From NCBI GenBank assembly GCA_964622235.1, contig CAZUNB010000019.1, forward strand, positions 1-18,851: 18,851 nt of DNA. Reading direction: 5' to 3'. This document shows positions 1-8,800 of the stretch, piece by piece; positions within the stretch are counted from its first letter, which is position 1; each line of letters opens with the position of its first letter. Under the pieces are notes generated by a model, which did not search any database, was not told where the DNA came from, and was given only the letters and a program-made list of their open reading frames with translations. This DNA is from CAZUNB01 sp964622235. GTDB taxonomy: Bacteria > Patescibacteriota > Saccharimonadia > Saccharimonadales > JAGPDM01. The position numbers were made by a program, and so were the translations under genes.

Positions 1-1262
1 TTACGATCGAAGTCGTCGGCTTTCGGAACATCGAACGGAAAATGATATTCTGCATCCGGGAATTGGTCTTGTGCTTGATTATACGCCCAACGTAACTCTT
101 CAACCTCACCTACACACTCTAGAGGCTTTGCGATATCATCTACGCCAAGTAAGCCTTTATACGTATCTAGTAATTCTGGTTTTTGGAATAGATTACCACC
201 TAGCATATGTTCTAATTGTTCTGGTTTGAGGAATGGAGCAAATAGTAAAAATGCATTGGCACATTTCGGGCATTCGCCGCACCATCGGAGTTTTTTATTA
301 TCAACTCCCTGCTTGTAGTTAGCGACATTGCACGAAGAGAACTTTTGGCCATATTCCACGAAAGCGTGATTGACGAATAACTCGGCAATCTTCACTTCAT
401 GAAACGGTCGCAATGGCGAACCGTATTCTATGCCTGCTGAAACATAATTAGAAATATAATGCTGCATCAACTGTTCAGCTGGAAGTGTCTTTGACCACTG
501 ATGTTGGACTGCAATATTACCAATATACCCGCTCGGTTCAACACCCTCGTTGCCAATCGCCAACAAAACACGATTTAAATTACTAGCTACCATTTGCAAG
601 AGCGCATGAGAACTAACTATGTATGTCACTGGAACGTGGCCATTCAAACCACCGAGTTTAATGGCTTGCTTAAGATTTACAATATCCAATGTTCTTTTAG
701 AGTGGACTATGGGTTTATCAAAACTGTCTAGGACTTTTGGATGTGTATTCGTTGTAGATTCATACCAGGGCTGAAATTCCTGTTGACAGTCTTTTAATAA
801 TGTAGCTAGCAATAAAGAATCTTTACCGCCGCTTTGAAGTACAAGGTTTCCAGCACCCTGATATTTAATTGTCGAGTCGTTTATTAATCCACCAAATTCA
901 AACGAGATTCTTCCTTCAGGATTTAGTTGGTTCTCGAACCAAAACTGACTCATTCCATCAGTAAAAACTGTCGTTAAAAATTCAGATTGCCATTTATCAG
1001 GAATAGCTTTACTAAATTCAAAATTACTCGTTGGGAAAGCTTTGTAATAAGACGTTGCCGTTACGTAAAATGCTAAAATCAGAGCCTTTTGGAAAATGGG
1101 ATTTGTTAGAAGCTCTTCTGGGTTTTCAGTTTCTATAGAAACTGTCTCGCGAAAGCTAAGCGCAGGATTCGTATGTTTGTAGTTGAACCACGCTAGCTTC
1201 GCATTTGGATCGAAGCCATAGTCATCGAAAATGAAGGTATTATCCTGATTAAAGGCATTCAT
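1..1262 (-). CDS. murL: MurL-type UDP-MurNAc-L-Ala-L-Glu epimerase (3' end cut by window edge)
   Basis: The minus-strand frame stays open for 420 codons from ATG at 1262 and runs off the left edge, so only the C-terminus is missing; I recall the family as roughly 440-450 residues. The product looks like MurL, which uses ATP (giving AMP and PPi) to epimerise the terminal L-Glu of UDP-MurNAc-L-Ala-L-Glu to D-Glu in the cytoplasm. Visible support is an ATP-pyrophosphatase P-loop, SGGKDS, at residues 144-149, a GNEG..PSG..GN..VQHQWSKT segment near 238-259, and a Cys-rich CNVANYKQ...RWCGECPKC region at about 311-334, all of which I associate with MurL. The start overlaps the upstream ligase stop as ATGA (1259-1262), implying translational coupling. 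The partner being a Mur ligase is the strongest context. The family call is from memory of motifs, not a search. Other PP-loop enzymes are the alternative. Confidence 0.8.
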   Translation of the reverse strand, partial: MNAFNQDNTFIFDDYGFDPNAKLAWFNYKHTNPALSFRETVSIETENPEELLTNPIFQKALILAFYVTATSYYKAFPTSNFEFSKAIPDKWQSEFLTTVFTDGMSQFWFENQLNPEGRISFEFGGLINDSTIKYQGAGNLVLQSGGKDSLLLATLLKDCQQEFQPWYESTTNTHPKVLDSFDKPIVHSKRTLDIVNLKQAIKLGGLNGHVPVTYIVSSHALLQMVASNLNRVLLAIGNEGVEPSGYIGNIAVQHQWSKTLPAEQLMQHYISNYVSAGIEYGSPLRPFHEVKIAELFVNHAFVEYGQKFSSCNVANYKQGVDNKKLRWCGECPKCANAFLLFAPFLKPEQLEHMLGGNLFQKPELLDTYKGLLGVDDIAKPLECVGEVEELRWAYNQAQDQFPDAEYHFPFDVPKADDFDR

Positions 1263-2560
1263 AATTCTGCTACCAGTCGCTTAAATTCATTTCCTCGGTC
1301 AGTGAAATCAGAAAACATATCAGTACTGGGACTACCAGGACTAAATAACACCACATCGCCAGCTTCTGCTAGTTCTTTAGCTAACTTAAAAATGTCGTCA
1401 AATGAATCAGTTTTAGCTATGTAAGCTTCAACATTTAATCGATTAAGCGAACTGCCCCATTTCTTAGCATTTGCGCCGTACGTGATTACCGTCTTTAGCT
1501 GTGGCATAGCAGACAATTGTGCGGATACTTCTTTGTAATCCTGACTACGTTCAGCACCACCAAGCAGTAGAACAACTGGAGATTTTAGGCTCGAAACTGC
1601 TGCAATGGTCGCACTCGGGTTTGATGAATAGCTATCATTAACATATGATATTCCATTTTTATTCGGCAATAACTCCATCCGATGTTCGAGTGGACTAAAA
1701 TGTTCAAGAGTCGTTTCGATGATACTTTTGTCTTGGATTATTGGCCAGACAACTGAAAGAGCGGCACAAATATTCTCAGCATTATGATCACCAAGAAGCT
1801 GAACTTTATTCCGTTCAATAATCTTTTTCTGTCGGTAATATATTGCCGTAGTATTGTAGTGACTGGTTTTTGGCTGGTTGTATGATTCAACACATCCGGC
1901 ATTGGAATCTATTGTGAGTTGCTTGCTGACTTCACTTTGAGCATTAAAAACTAACCGATCATCCAAAGTTTGAAACTTAGTAACCCTTGCTTTTGCTTGA
2001 TGATAGTCCTCTAGTGAGTGATGAATATCGAGGTGATCTTGGCTGATCATTCCGATAACTGCAGTTTGCGGACTCATGGTCACGTCCCAGAGCTGAAAAC
2101 TGCTCATTTCATAGACAACAATTTTTTTATTTGCATCTGAGCTATTAATTTCATCAAGCACATTCAGTGCTGGTTGACCTATATTTCCCACCAACCAAAC
2201 CTGATATCCATCTGCTCGTAATATTGCAGTTATAAGGCTACAGATAGTACCTTTTCCTTTAGTGGCCGTTACACCAATAATAGGAACTTTACATTCTTCT
2301 AAGAAAAATTGCGTTTGGCTGGTTGTCCTATCTGCCGGCAGAAGATTGGGGTCAACGGATGGCGAACGCCACGCTAGATCAAAAGAATCAATTTCTTCTA
2401 GCCAATCATCACCTATATGGCTATCTAGTTCTCGATTATTAACAGATTTTCTATCTAGAATTACCGGCTTGATACCGTGTTGCAGTAGATATTGTGCTGT
2501 AGATTTACCCTCAACTCCATAACCAACTACGGCGTGCCTCTGGTGTTCGTGTAACGTCAT
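1259..2560 (-). CDS. murD2: MurD2-type UDP-MurNAc-L-alanine--L-glutamate ligase
   Basis: This 433-residue Mur ligase adds glutamate to UDP-MurNAc-L-Ala using ATP in the cytoplasm. It shows an N-terminal nucleotide-binding-like GYGVEGKS (13-20), an ATP loop TKGKGT (100-105), an EMSSFQL block (151-157), the DHLDIHHSLEDYHQAK block (175-190) whose last Lys corresponds to the carbamylated Lys of Mur ligases, and a C-terminal VNDSYSSNPSAT region. Ordinary MurD has NDSKATN there, so the replacement agrees with the MurD2 subgroup that takes L-Glu rather than D-Glu. Its stop overlaps the start of the murL-like gene. The ATG at 2560 fits: a TATACT hexamer ends six bases upstream and no Shine-Dalgarno is seen. 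The MurD family is certain; the L-Glu specificity is inferred from the MurL partner and the altered motif. Confidence 0.85.
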   Translation of the reverse strand: MTLHEHQRHAVVGYGVEGKSTAQYLLQHGIKPVILDRKSVNNRELDSHIGDDWLEEIDSFDLAWRSPSVDPNLLPADRTTSQTQFFLEECKVPIIGVTATKGKGTICSLITAILRADGYQVWLVGNIGQPALNVLDEINSSDANKKIVVYEMSSFQLWDVTMSPQTAVIGMISQDHLDIHHSLEDYHQAKARVTKFQTLDDRLVFNAQSEVSKQLTIDSNAGCVESYNQPKTSHYNTTAIYYRQKKIIERNKVQLLGDHNAENICAALSVVWPIIQDKSIIETTLEHFSPLEHRMELLPNKNGISYVNDSYSSNPSATIAAVSSLKSPVVLLLGGAERSQDYKEVSAQLSAMPQLKTVITYGANAKKWGSSLNRLNVEAYIAKTDSFDDIFKLAKELAEAGDVVLFSPGSPSTDMFSDFTDRGNEFKRLVAEL

Positions 2561-2566
2561 AAAACT

Positions 2567-2572
2567 AGTATA
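2567..2572 (-). promoter_or_regulatory. -10-like TATACT of murD2-murL
   Basis: TATACT (minus strand) ends six bases before the murD2 ATG at 2560, so a start about seven bases downstream would place the transcript 5' end at or next to the ATG. No well-spaced -35 is evident; TTGACC lies only 13 bases upstream. It is part of a pattern seen before several genes here. Confidence 0.45.
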
Positions 2573-2750
2573 GCAAAGCTAAAGGGGTCAATAGTTTCAA
2601 GTTTCAGTATGCCTTGGGTTGGTAAATTCGAGTCTTAATATTTTCCTTACTATGACAAATTACAATCTTTTAAGTGTTGGATTCAAAGGGTAAATATTGC
2701 TGTTTATATTAAGTTAATGGTTAGATTGATTTATGAAAATTTAAGAAACA

Positions 2751-3791
2751 TTATTTGTTGTTTCGAGAATGCCTATCTGAACTATTCATCGGTGTAGTGA
2801 TACCCTTTGCACGCTTTAAAGCCACCTCACGCATATCATTGTAACGGTCGAACTCATCGACGATCTCCCTGCCTAAAATCTCTTCAACCACATCCTCCAT
2901 GGTAATAACACCGACCATTTCCTTGAATTCATTAACCACAATGTACATATGATTTTTAGTTTTCATAAACGCGTTCAAGACATGATCGAGTTTTTCGAGT
3001 TCATTCACAAAATAAACGTCGCCCTCAGCTGCTTCGCCAGCACGGATTTTGTCACGAACATTATGCATATCACGCCAGAATAAGATGCCAACGACATGAT
3101 CAAAATCTACAGAGTAAACCGGAAAACGACTGTGGCCACTATCGTGTAGTTCATTTAATAACTCAGGACTAAGGACTGCACCTTCTTCAACTGCAACGAC
3201 GACACTACGCGGGGTCATAACTTCTTCGATAGTACGATCACCAAAACTTAAAGCATTTTCAACAATAGTTAGCTCGTCAGCTTCAACGTCACTCTCATCA
3301 CTATGACTATGCTCTTCAACAATTTTTACTAGCTCGTCTTTACTGTAAACAGCTGGTAGCTCATCGCCGAGTGCTCGATTAAGGATTCTACTCAACGGAT
3401 AGCTAATCGGCCAAAATAGTGTCATCAATAAACCAACAAATGGAGCAGCAGTAGCTCCAAAGCGGAGTGCGCTACGACTGATTATCGCTTGTGGTAGAAT
3501 CTCTGCAAAAATCGTTATCAGAATTGTAGAAACAGTTACTGCTAATATTCCATTCAAGACATTACCGAGATAAACTGATAAGACTGCATTTGCAAGCGTG
3601 TTAGTAATAATTAAAGTGGTTAATAGTTGATTGCCTTTGGTCCGGAGTGGATAAACAATTGCAGCACGTTCGTCACCGAGCTCCATTTTTCTTCTCAATT
3701 CTGATAACGACAACGAGAAATAACCAAGAGTTAAACCTGAGAATAGCGAAGCAATCGCCAATAGAAATAGGCTGACAATTACATCGGTCAT
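2751..3791 (-). CDS. CNNM/DUF21 plus CBS-pair membrane protein (CorC/HlyC type)
   Basis: This 346-residue membrane protein belongs to the CNNM/CorC family, whose members are linked to Mg2+ or Co2+ efflux and homeostasis. The N-terminal part (about 1-140) is a DUF21/CNNM domain with hydrophobic helices at 2-22, 56-76, 83-104 and 115-135, and the EILPQA signature at 97-102. A MTPRSVVVAVEE segment (192-203) opens the CBS pair, which runs to about 310 and carries a second repeat ending MVGVITMEDVVEEILG. It ends shortly after the CBS pair, so the C-terminal CorC_HlyC domain of many homologues is missing. It starts 21 bases after the stop of the DsbA-like gene, so the two are probably co-transcribed. 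The family is clear; the transported ion cannot be read from sequence. Confidence 0.88.
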   Translation of the reverse strand: MTDVIVSLFLLAIASLFSGLTLGYFSLSLSELRRKMELGDERAAIVYPLRTKGNQLLTTLIITNTLANAVLSVYLGNVLNGILAVTVSTILITIFAEILPQAIISRSALRFGATAAPFVGLLMTLFWPISYPLSRILNRALGDELPAVYSKDELVKIVEEHSHSDESDVEADELTIVENALSFGDRTIEEVMTPRSVVVAVEEGAVLSPELLNELHDSGHSRFPVYSVDFDHVVGILFWRDMHNVRDKIRAGEAAEGDVYFVNELEKLDHVLNAFMKTKNHMYIVVNEFKEMVGVITMEDVVEEILGREIVDEFDRYNDMREVALKRAKGITTPMNSSDRHSRNNK

Positions 3792-3812
3792 GATAGAAGA
3801 CGCCTAATTAGG

Positions 3813-4514
3813 TTACTTGCTTTCATTGGTTTTGGGAGTTTGTGACTCACCTTTCTCTTTTAGCGCTTTGTCTAGTTTTTCCTTCAGGATATCGTAGCTA
3901 TTGATTTGACCTTCTACCTTTTTACCGTCTATAAATATTGTCGGAGTTGATTCAGCTTTGACTCGATCAGCGCTACGTTGATCAGACTTGATACGTTTGC
4001 TGACAGTATCACTCGTAACATCCTTCTTAAATTTAGCAACATCGAGACCAATTTCTTTAGCATATTTCTCGAATACCTCGGTTGGCTTGTCTACGGTCGA
4101 CCATTCTTGCTGGTTCTCATACAGCTTATCGTGCATCTCATTAAATTTATCCTGTAAACTTGCGGACTCAGCTGCTCGATGAGCCGCCAGCGCGTTGGGA
4201 TGAAGACTAGTTAATGGTAGGCTGCGGAAAACGAATGCAACATCCTCAGGCTTGTAGTTTTGTTCCGCTTGTTTCTGTAATGAATAATATCCTCCACAAG
4301 CTGGACACTGGAAATCCCCATATTCTACCAAAATCACTTTGGCATCTTTATTGCCGATAACGTGATCTTCTTCATAGACTTCATCAACAGTTTTGGCAGT
4401 TTTATCGGTTTCTGCGATTGAATCTGACTTATCAGGCTGGTTGAGATAAGCAAAGCCAATGACGACAGCTGCAACCACAATTACCAAACCGATGTAAAAT
4501 TTCTTACCTTCCAT
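3813..4514 (-). CDS. Membrane-anchored DsbA-like thioredoxin-fold protein
   Basis: I chose the ATG at 4514 (233 residues) because it opens with MEGKKF followed at once by a hydrophobic anchor (about residues 5-24), and GAGGGAG lies about 15 bases upstream. The same frame is open to an ATG at 4562, which would add 16 residues of unlikely character. Outside the membrane the protein has the DsbA/thioredoxin_4 fold, with the redox motif FQCPACGG (Cys70-x-x-Cys73) and a cis-Pro segment ESTPTIFIDGK near residue 190. It should form or isomerise disulfides in exported proteins; a BdbD-like role is known for anchored relatives. No DsbB/VKOR partner is in the window. The C-terminus is Lys/Glu-rich and polar. 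It precedes the CNNM/CBS gene, probably in the same transcript. Confidence 0.88.
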   Translation of the reverse strand: MEGKKFYIGLVIVVAAVVIGFAYLNQPDKSDSIAETDKTAKTVDEVYEEDHVIGNKDAKVILVEYGDFQCPACGGYYSLQKQAEQNYKPEDVAFVFRSLPLTSLHPNALAAHRAAESASLQDKFNEMHDKLYENQQEWSTVDKPTEVFEKYAKEIGLDVAKFKKDVTSDTVSKRIKSDQRSADRVKAESTPTIFIDGKKVEGQINSYDILKEKLDKALKEKGESQTPKTNESK

Positions 4515-4627
4515 AAACTTTTGTCTGTTCTCCCTCGCGTAGAATATTTGTACATACATCATAGCAAGCCTAACGTCGTATTGTCACGACTTATTGATGA
4601 ATATACACTATCCCCTCTTTACTATCA

Positions 4628-4723
4628 CTAGTAAAAAAGAACTAGTTCTTCACGGTAAACTTGAATCTTAACAGATCTAGCACGTACTATACGAACCTGA
4701 ATAGGCACAGGCGACTCCTTCAT
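4628..4723 (-). CDS. Possible 31-residue small protein
   Basis: A short ORF starts at ATG 4723, has GAGGAAG a few bases upstream (ideal spacing), and ends at TAG 4628. Its product begins MKESPVPIQVRIVRARS and ends in a hydrophobic ELVLFY; it is basic in the middle. I recognise no family. It lies upstream of the DsbA-like gene in the same direction and just downstream of two hairpins, so it could be a small protein or a regulatory leader ORF. The good ribosome-binding site is the main reason to list it; short ORFs like this also arise by chance. Confidence 0.35.
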   Translation of the reverse strand: MKESPVPIQVRIVRARSVKIQVYREELVLFY

Positions 4724-4726
4724 ATT

Positions 4727-4733
4727 ACTTCCT
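4727..4733 (-). promoter_or_regulatory. Shine-Dalgarno of the 31-residue ORF
   Basis: AGGAAG-type purine run on the minus strand, ending about four to six bases before the ATG at 4723. It is one of only three clear Shine-Dalgarno sequences I found in the window. Confidence 0.4.
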
Positions 4734-4756
4734 CACTTTTTTATTATTTTTGTTTT

Positions 4757-4793
4757 GGTGATTTTTCTCACCCGACTGTTCATTTTTTGAACA
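4757..4793 (-). repeat. Two tandem hairpins in the 304-base gap between corA and the DsbA-like gene
   Basis: Two perfect inverted repeats lie side by side. TGTTCA-TTTTT-TGAACA spans 4777-4793 (6-bp arms, 5-base loop) and GGTGA-TTTTTC-TCACC spans 4757-4772 (5-bp arms). Neither is followed by a T-run on either strand, so they do not look like terminators. They sit directly before the ribosome-binding site of the small ORF at 4628-4723. The rest of the gap (4563-4866) holds that ORF, a 14-base palindrome at 4637-4650 and a weak terminator-like hairpin near 4825. Confidence 0.4.
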
Positions 4794-4811
4794 AGTGGAA
4801 ATAACTTTAGC

Positions 4812-4841
4812 AAATCAAAAAGCTGCTCGTCAAGCATGAGC
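4812..4841 (-). terminator. Weak terminator-like hairpin after corA
   Basis: On the minus strand GCTC and GAGC arms (4838-4841 and 4825-4828) flank nine bases, and five T residues follow at 4821-4817. It lies 26 bases beyond the corA stop. The stem is only four base pairs, so the call is tentative. Confidence 0.25.
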
Positions 4842-4866
4842 GACTAAAAAAATGTGTTAAAGAAGC

Positions 4867-5796
4867 TTAAAACCAACGCTGTTTCCTAAAAAATACCAGT
4901 AGTAGAACTGAAATTCCAGCAATCATAAACATTACAATTGGAAATGCTAAAGGATGATGATCAAAAGGCAGAGCAACATTCATTCCATAAACACCACTGA
5001 CTATCGTTGGCACAGTCATAATCACAGTTAATACTGTTAGTTGGCGAATTACTCGATTTAGATTATTTCCCATAATCGTCGAATAAGCTTCGCGGATACT
5101 AACAATAGTTTTAAGATTGGTTCGACAAGCTTCAATACTTTGTTCGTTATTCAAGAGTAAATCTTCCAATAAATCTTCATCATCTTCGAAGAGTTTAAGG
5201 TGTTTACCGCTTAAAAGTCGGCGCAGAATTAGGTTAGTCGGCGAAAGGGCCGTCAAGAAATCATCAAGTTCATCCTCTATTGTTACAAAATTGATAAAGT
5301 CACGATTGCCTATCTCTTCAACTCGTAAACGGCTTCTAGTAGCTTTAATCTGACGACTAACAGTATTGATCTGAGAATCATAATCGCTAACAATCACATT
5401 AATAATCTGTAGCAATAGCTTAGTTCGTTGAGTTGTGTTGGCCTCGATGGTTCCATTAATAAATTTATTGAGTTGTGGCAATTTGCGTTGACTAACTGTG
5501 ATAAATTTACCTTCACCAACAATGATTAACAACGGTACAGTAGAAACTTGTAGTGATGGATCTCGATAAATAAATCTTGTAAAAATGTAGTTAATCTCAC
5601 CCTCAATCTCAAACCGCGGTACCTCATCTTCATCGAGTGCGTCCTCTAGGTGTCCTTGGTCGAGTTCAAAATTTTTAACTAATTCAGCTAGCTCTTCCTC
5701 GCTGGGTTCCTCTACATAAACCCACGCACCTTTCTTATATTCATCGAGCTCACGCAAACTAGGATTTTTTATATTTTTATGCAGGTAACGAATCAT
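4867..5796 (-). CDS. corA: CorA-family divalent metal ion channel
   Basis: This 309-residue protein matches the CorA Mg2+/Co2+ channel family: a large acidic cytoplasmic N-terminal domain, a long helical stalk, then two closely spaced transmembrane helices at the C-terminus (about 250-270 and 283-303). The signature YGMN lies at 270-273, between the helices, and the chain ends in a basic RKQRWF. The loop after GMN reads VALPFDHHPLAF and lacks the MPEL of the classical E. coli protein, as I recall for many other CorA branches. The ATG at 5796 begins MIRYLHKN. No Shine-Dalgarno is visible, but a TATGCT hexamer ends six bases upstream. The channel may import Mg2+, complementing the CNNM/CBS protein nearby; ion choice is inferred from the family. 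Confidence 0.9.
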   Translation of the reverse strand: MIRYLHKNIKNPSLRELDEYKKGAWVYVEEPSEEELAELVKNFELDQGHLEDALDEDEVPRFEIEGEINYIFTRFIYRDPSLQVSTVPLLIIVGEGKFITVSQRKLPQLNKFINGTIEANTTQRTKLLLQIINVIVSDYDSQINTVSRQIKATRSRLRVEEIGNRDFINFVTIEDELDDFLTALSPTNLILRRLLSGKHLKLFEDDEDLLEDLLLNNEQSIEACRTNLKTIVSIREAYSTIMGNNLNRVIRQLTVLTVIMTVPTIVSGVYGMNVALPFDHHPLAFPIVMFMIAGISVLLLVFFRKQRWF

Positions 5797-5802
5797 TCAA
5801 AT

Positions 5803-5808
5803 AGCATA
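5803..5808 (-). promoter_or_regulatory. -10-like TATGCT of corA
   Basis: TATGCT on the minus strand ends exactly six bases before the corA ATG. It matches only four of six consensus positions, so alone it would be unremarkable; it is listed because the spacing equals that before murD2, the 10751 gene and the deaminase gene. Confidence 0.25.
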
Positions 5809-5856
5809 ACAGAGCAAGAATGACACTACCAACTTAAAAAATAATGTGGGCTGTCG

Positions 5857-8800
5857 TTATGAATTCTCTCTTGCAAAATCGACGGCATTAGCAAATAGTT
5901 GTGTCCACGGACTCTGGCGCTTCCAGTTTTTTGGCCGCCACGAAAGCTGTTGGCTTAGGTATCCACGTTCAGGATGCGGCATCATAATCGTTGCCCTTCC
6001 ATCTACAGTGGTAAATCCCGTAGCACCACCAGGCGAACCATTTGGATTATATGGGAATGCTTCAGTAGCCTGAGATGAGCTATCGACGTATCGCATAGTC
6101 ACTAAGTCGTCATCAACGGGAGCATCGATAAAGTTAGCTCGACCTTCTCCATGAGCAACAGGTATAGGCAATACAAAACCTTCCATATTTGAGAGGATAA
6201 TGCTTGGTGACTTCTGAATCTTCACGGTTGAGAGCCGTGCCTCATACCGTGTCGAAGTATTTTGCAGGAAATGCGGCCAACTTTCGCTACCTGGGATTAA
6301 AACTTGAAGTTGCGACAACATTTGACAACCATTACAGACACCGAGACTGAGTGTATTCTCTCGTTTAAAGTAATTTTGAAACATTTCTTTTGTTTTCTGG
6401 TGGTATAAGATTGATTTAGCCCAACCACCACCTGCTCCAAGTACATCGCCATAGCTGAAACCACCGCAAGCAGCAATTATCGAAATATCATCAAGATTTC
6501 GATTTCCTGAGAACAGATCTTGCATAGTAACATCGATTGGCCGTGCACCAACCTCCATGAAGGCTGCAGCCATTTCGACGTGTCCATTAACACCCTGTTC
6601 CCGCAATATAGCAACTTTTGGTCGGATTGATTTATNNNNNNNNNNAAGAATGTATATGCAGAATATTTTGAATTATCGACATTACTATGCACGATTGGCT
6701 GCTCAAGATCAGCTATCGTTTTAGCTTCTTGTGCAGCTGTCTTTGGATTATCACGAAGCAACGACATTGTATTCGTAGTGCTCTGCCAATAACTCAGTAA
6801 TTGGTCGAGACTCCATGTATAGTCACCAAATGATATCTCTTTTTTAGGACTGGTTGTTCCAAGTTTTCGAACATAACCTGGGAGTTTTTCTACCATCTCA
6901 CTATATTTTGAACTAACCTGGATAACTACTCCAGGAGTCTCATTAAACATCGTTACAATGCTCGCAGGCAGATCAATGCTAAGACCGATTCTAGAAGCAA
7001 ATGCCATCTCTGCCAGCGCAACAAACAAACCACCATCGCTAATATCATGATAGGCCAAAATAGCATTTTGGGTTCGAAGTTCACGCAGTTGTTCAAAAAA
7101 AGTATTCACTAATTCTGGTGACTCAACATCTGGAACTTGATCAGTCATTATCCCAAAAACCTGTTCTAGGCTGCTTGCTCCAAGGCTTTTGTCGGGAGTG
7201 TCAAACCTTATTTCATATAGAATAGATCCTGTGTCTTCGACAAGTTCAGGCGTTAATGTTTTGCTCGTATCTACCACGTTAGCAAAACCCGATACTACCA
7301 GACTAAGCGGTGATACCACTGATTTTTGGCTACTCTGTTTCCAATTTGTTTCCATCGACGTACTGTCCTTGCCAACCGGAATTGCCAACCCAAGTTTCGG
7401 ACAAAAGTCTTTAGCTGCTGATCTAACTGCTTCATATAAATCAGCTTTCTCGGGTTCGAATGCACTGGCTGCCATCCAGTTGGCAGATAGTTTTATTTCA
7501 CTCAGTGAACCAATATCGGCGGCCATAATATTCGTAAGCATTTCTGTGATTACGAGGCGTACACTTTTGGACGGATCAACCAAAGCAACTTGCGGACGCT
7601 CTCCTATTGCCATAGCTTGACCTATTTTAGAATGAAAATCGGCGGCAGTTACAGCGACGTCACTGACAGGAACCTGCCACGGACCAACGAGCTGGTCACG
7701 AGTTGTTAATCCTCCAACGCTACGATCACCAATGTGGATTAAAAATGCTTTACTAGCAACAGCAGGAAGTTGTAATACTCGTTTTACTGCTTCGTTAATA
7801 TCGATTGATTTATGATCAAACGTATCAAATTTCTTTGCATGTTTATTAGCAACTATTTCTAGTGGCTCGATAGCCCCAAACATCTCTTTGTTTCCTAAAT
7901 CAACAGAATTTTCGTTGAACAAACTATCATGTAATAGAATACGCTTTTGCTCAGTTACCTCACCGAGTGTAGATACAGGGCAACGCTCGCGATTGCATAA
8001 CTCAATAAATAAATCGAGGTCTTCTGGGAGAACCGCAAGAACGTATCGCTCCTGTGCTTCATTACTCCAAAGCTCCATAGGGCTCAAGCTACTTTCATCT
8101 GTAGGTAGACTGCGAAGTTCAAGATTGCCACCACGACCTGCATCAGCTACTAGTTCTGGTAAAGCATTACTCCAGCCGCCGGCACCAACATCATGAATAC
8201 TTAAAATAGGGTTGTTATCACGACTAAAACAAGCAGTAATCACTTCTTGTGCTCTACGCTGCATCTCAGGATTTTGACGTTGGACGCTAGCGAAATCAAG
8301 ACTCTCATCATTTGAACCGCTAGAAGTACTACTGGCAGCACCACCACCAAGACCAATCCGCATGGCCGGTCCGCCGATTGTAATTATTTTTGAACCAACA
8401 GGCAAGGGCTTCTTTTCTACGTCCTTGTCTCTGACAACGCCGATACCACCACCAAGCATAATTGGCTTGTGGTAGCCGCGGACTACGCCATCAATTTCTT
8501 GTTCAAAGGTTCGGAAATAACCGGCTACGCTAGGACGGCCAAATTCATTATTAAAGGCAGCTGCACCGAGAGGACCATCAAGCATGATTTGCAGCGGTGT
8601 CTGGATTTGAGGTGGGCGGCCATAATCTCGACCTTCCCAAGGTTGTACCGCATTGGGTATACGGAGGTTACTAACATTAAAACCGACGAATCCAGCTTTA
8701 GGTATCGAGCCTCGACCAACCGCACCTTCATCACGAATCTCACCGCCGGCACCTGTTCCACTTCCAGAAAATGGCGAGATACCTGTAGGGTGGTTGTGAG

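Noticed and set aside
4637..4650. Palindrome AAGAACTAGTTCTT followed by T residues as an intrinsic terminator of the small ORF.
   Set aside because: The palindrome has no loop, leaving at most five A/T-rich pairs around a four-base turn, too weak to call.
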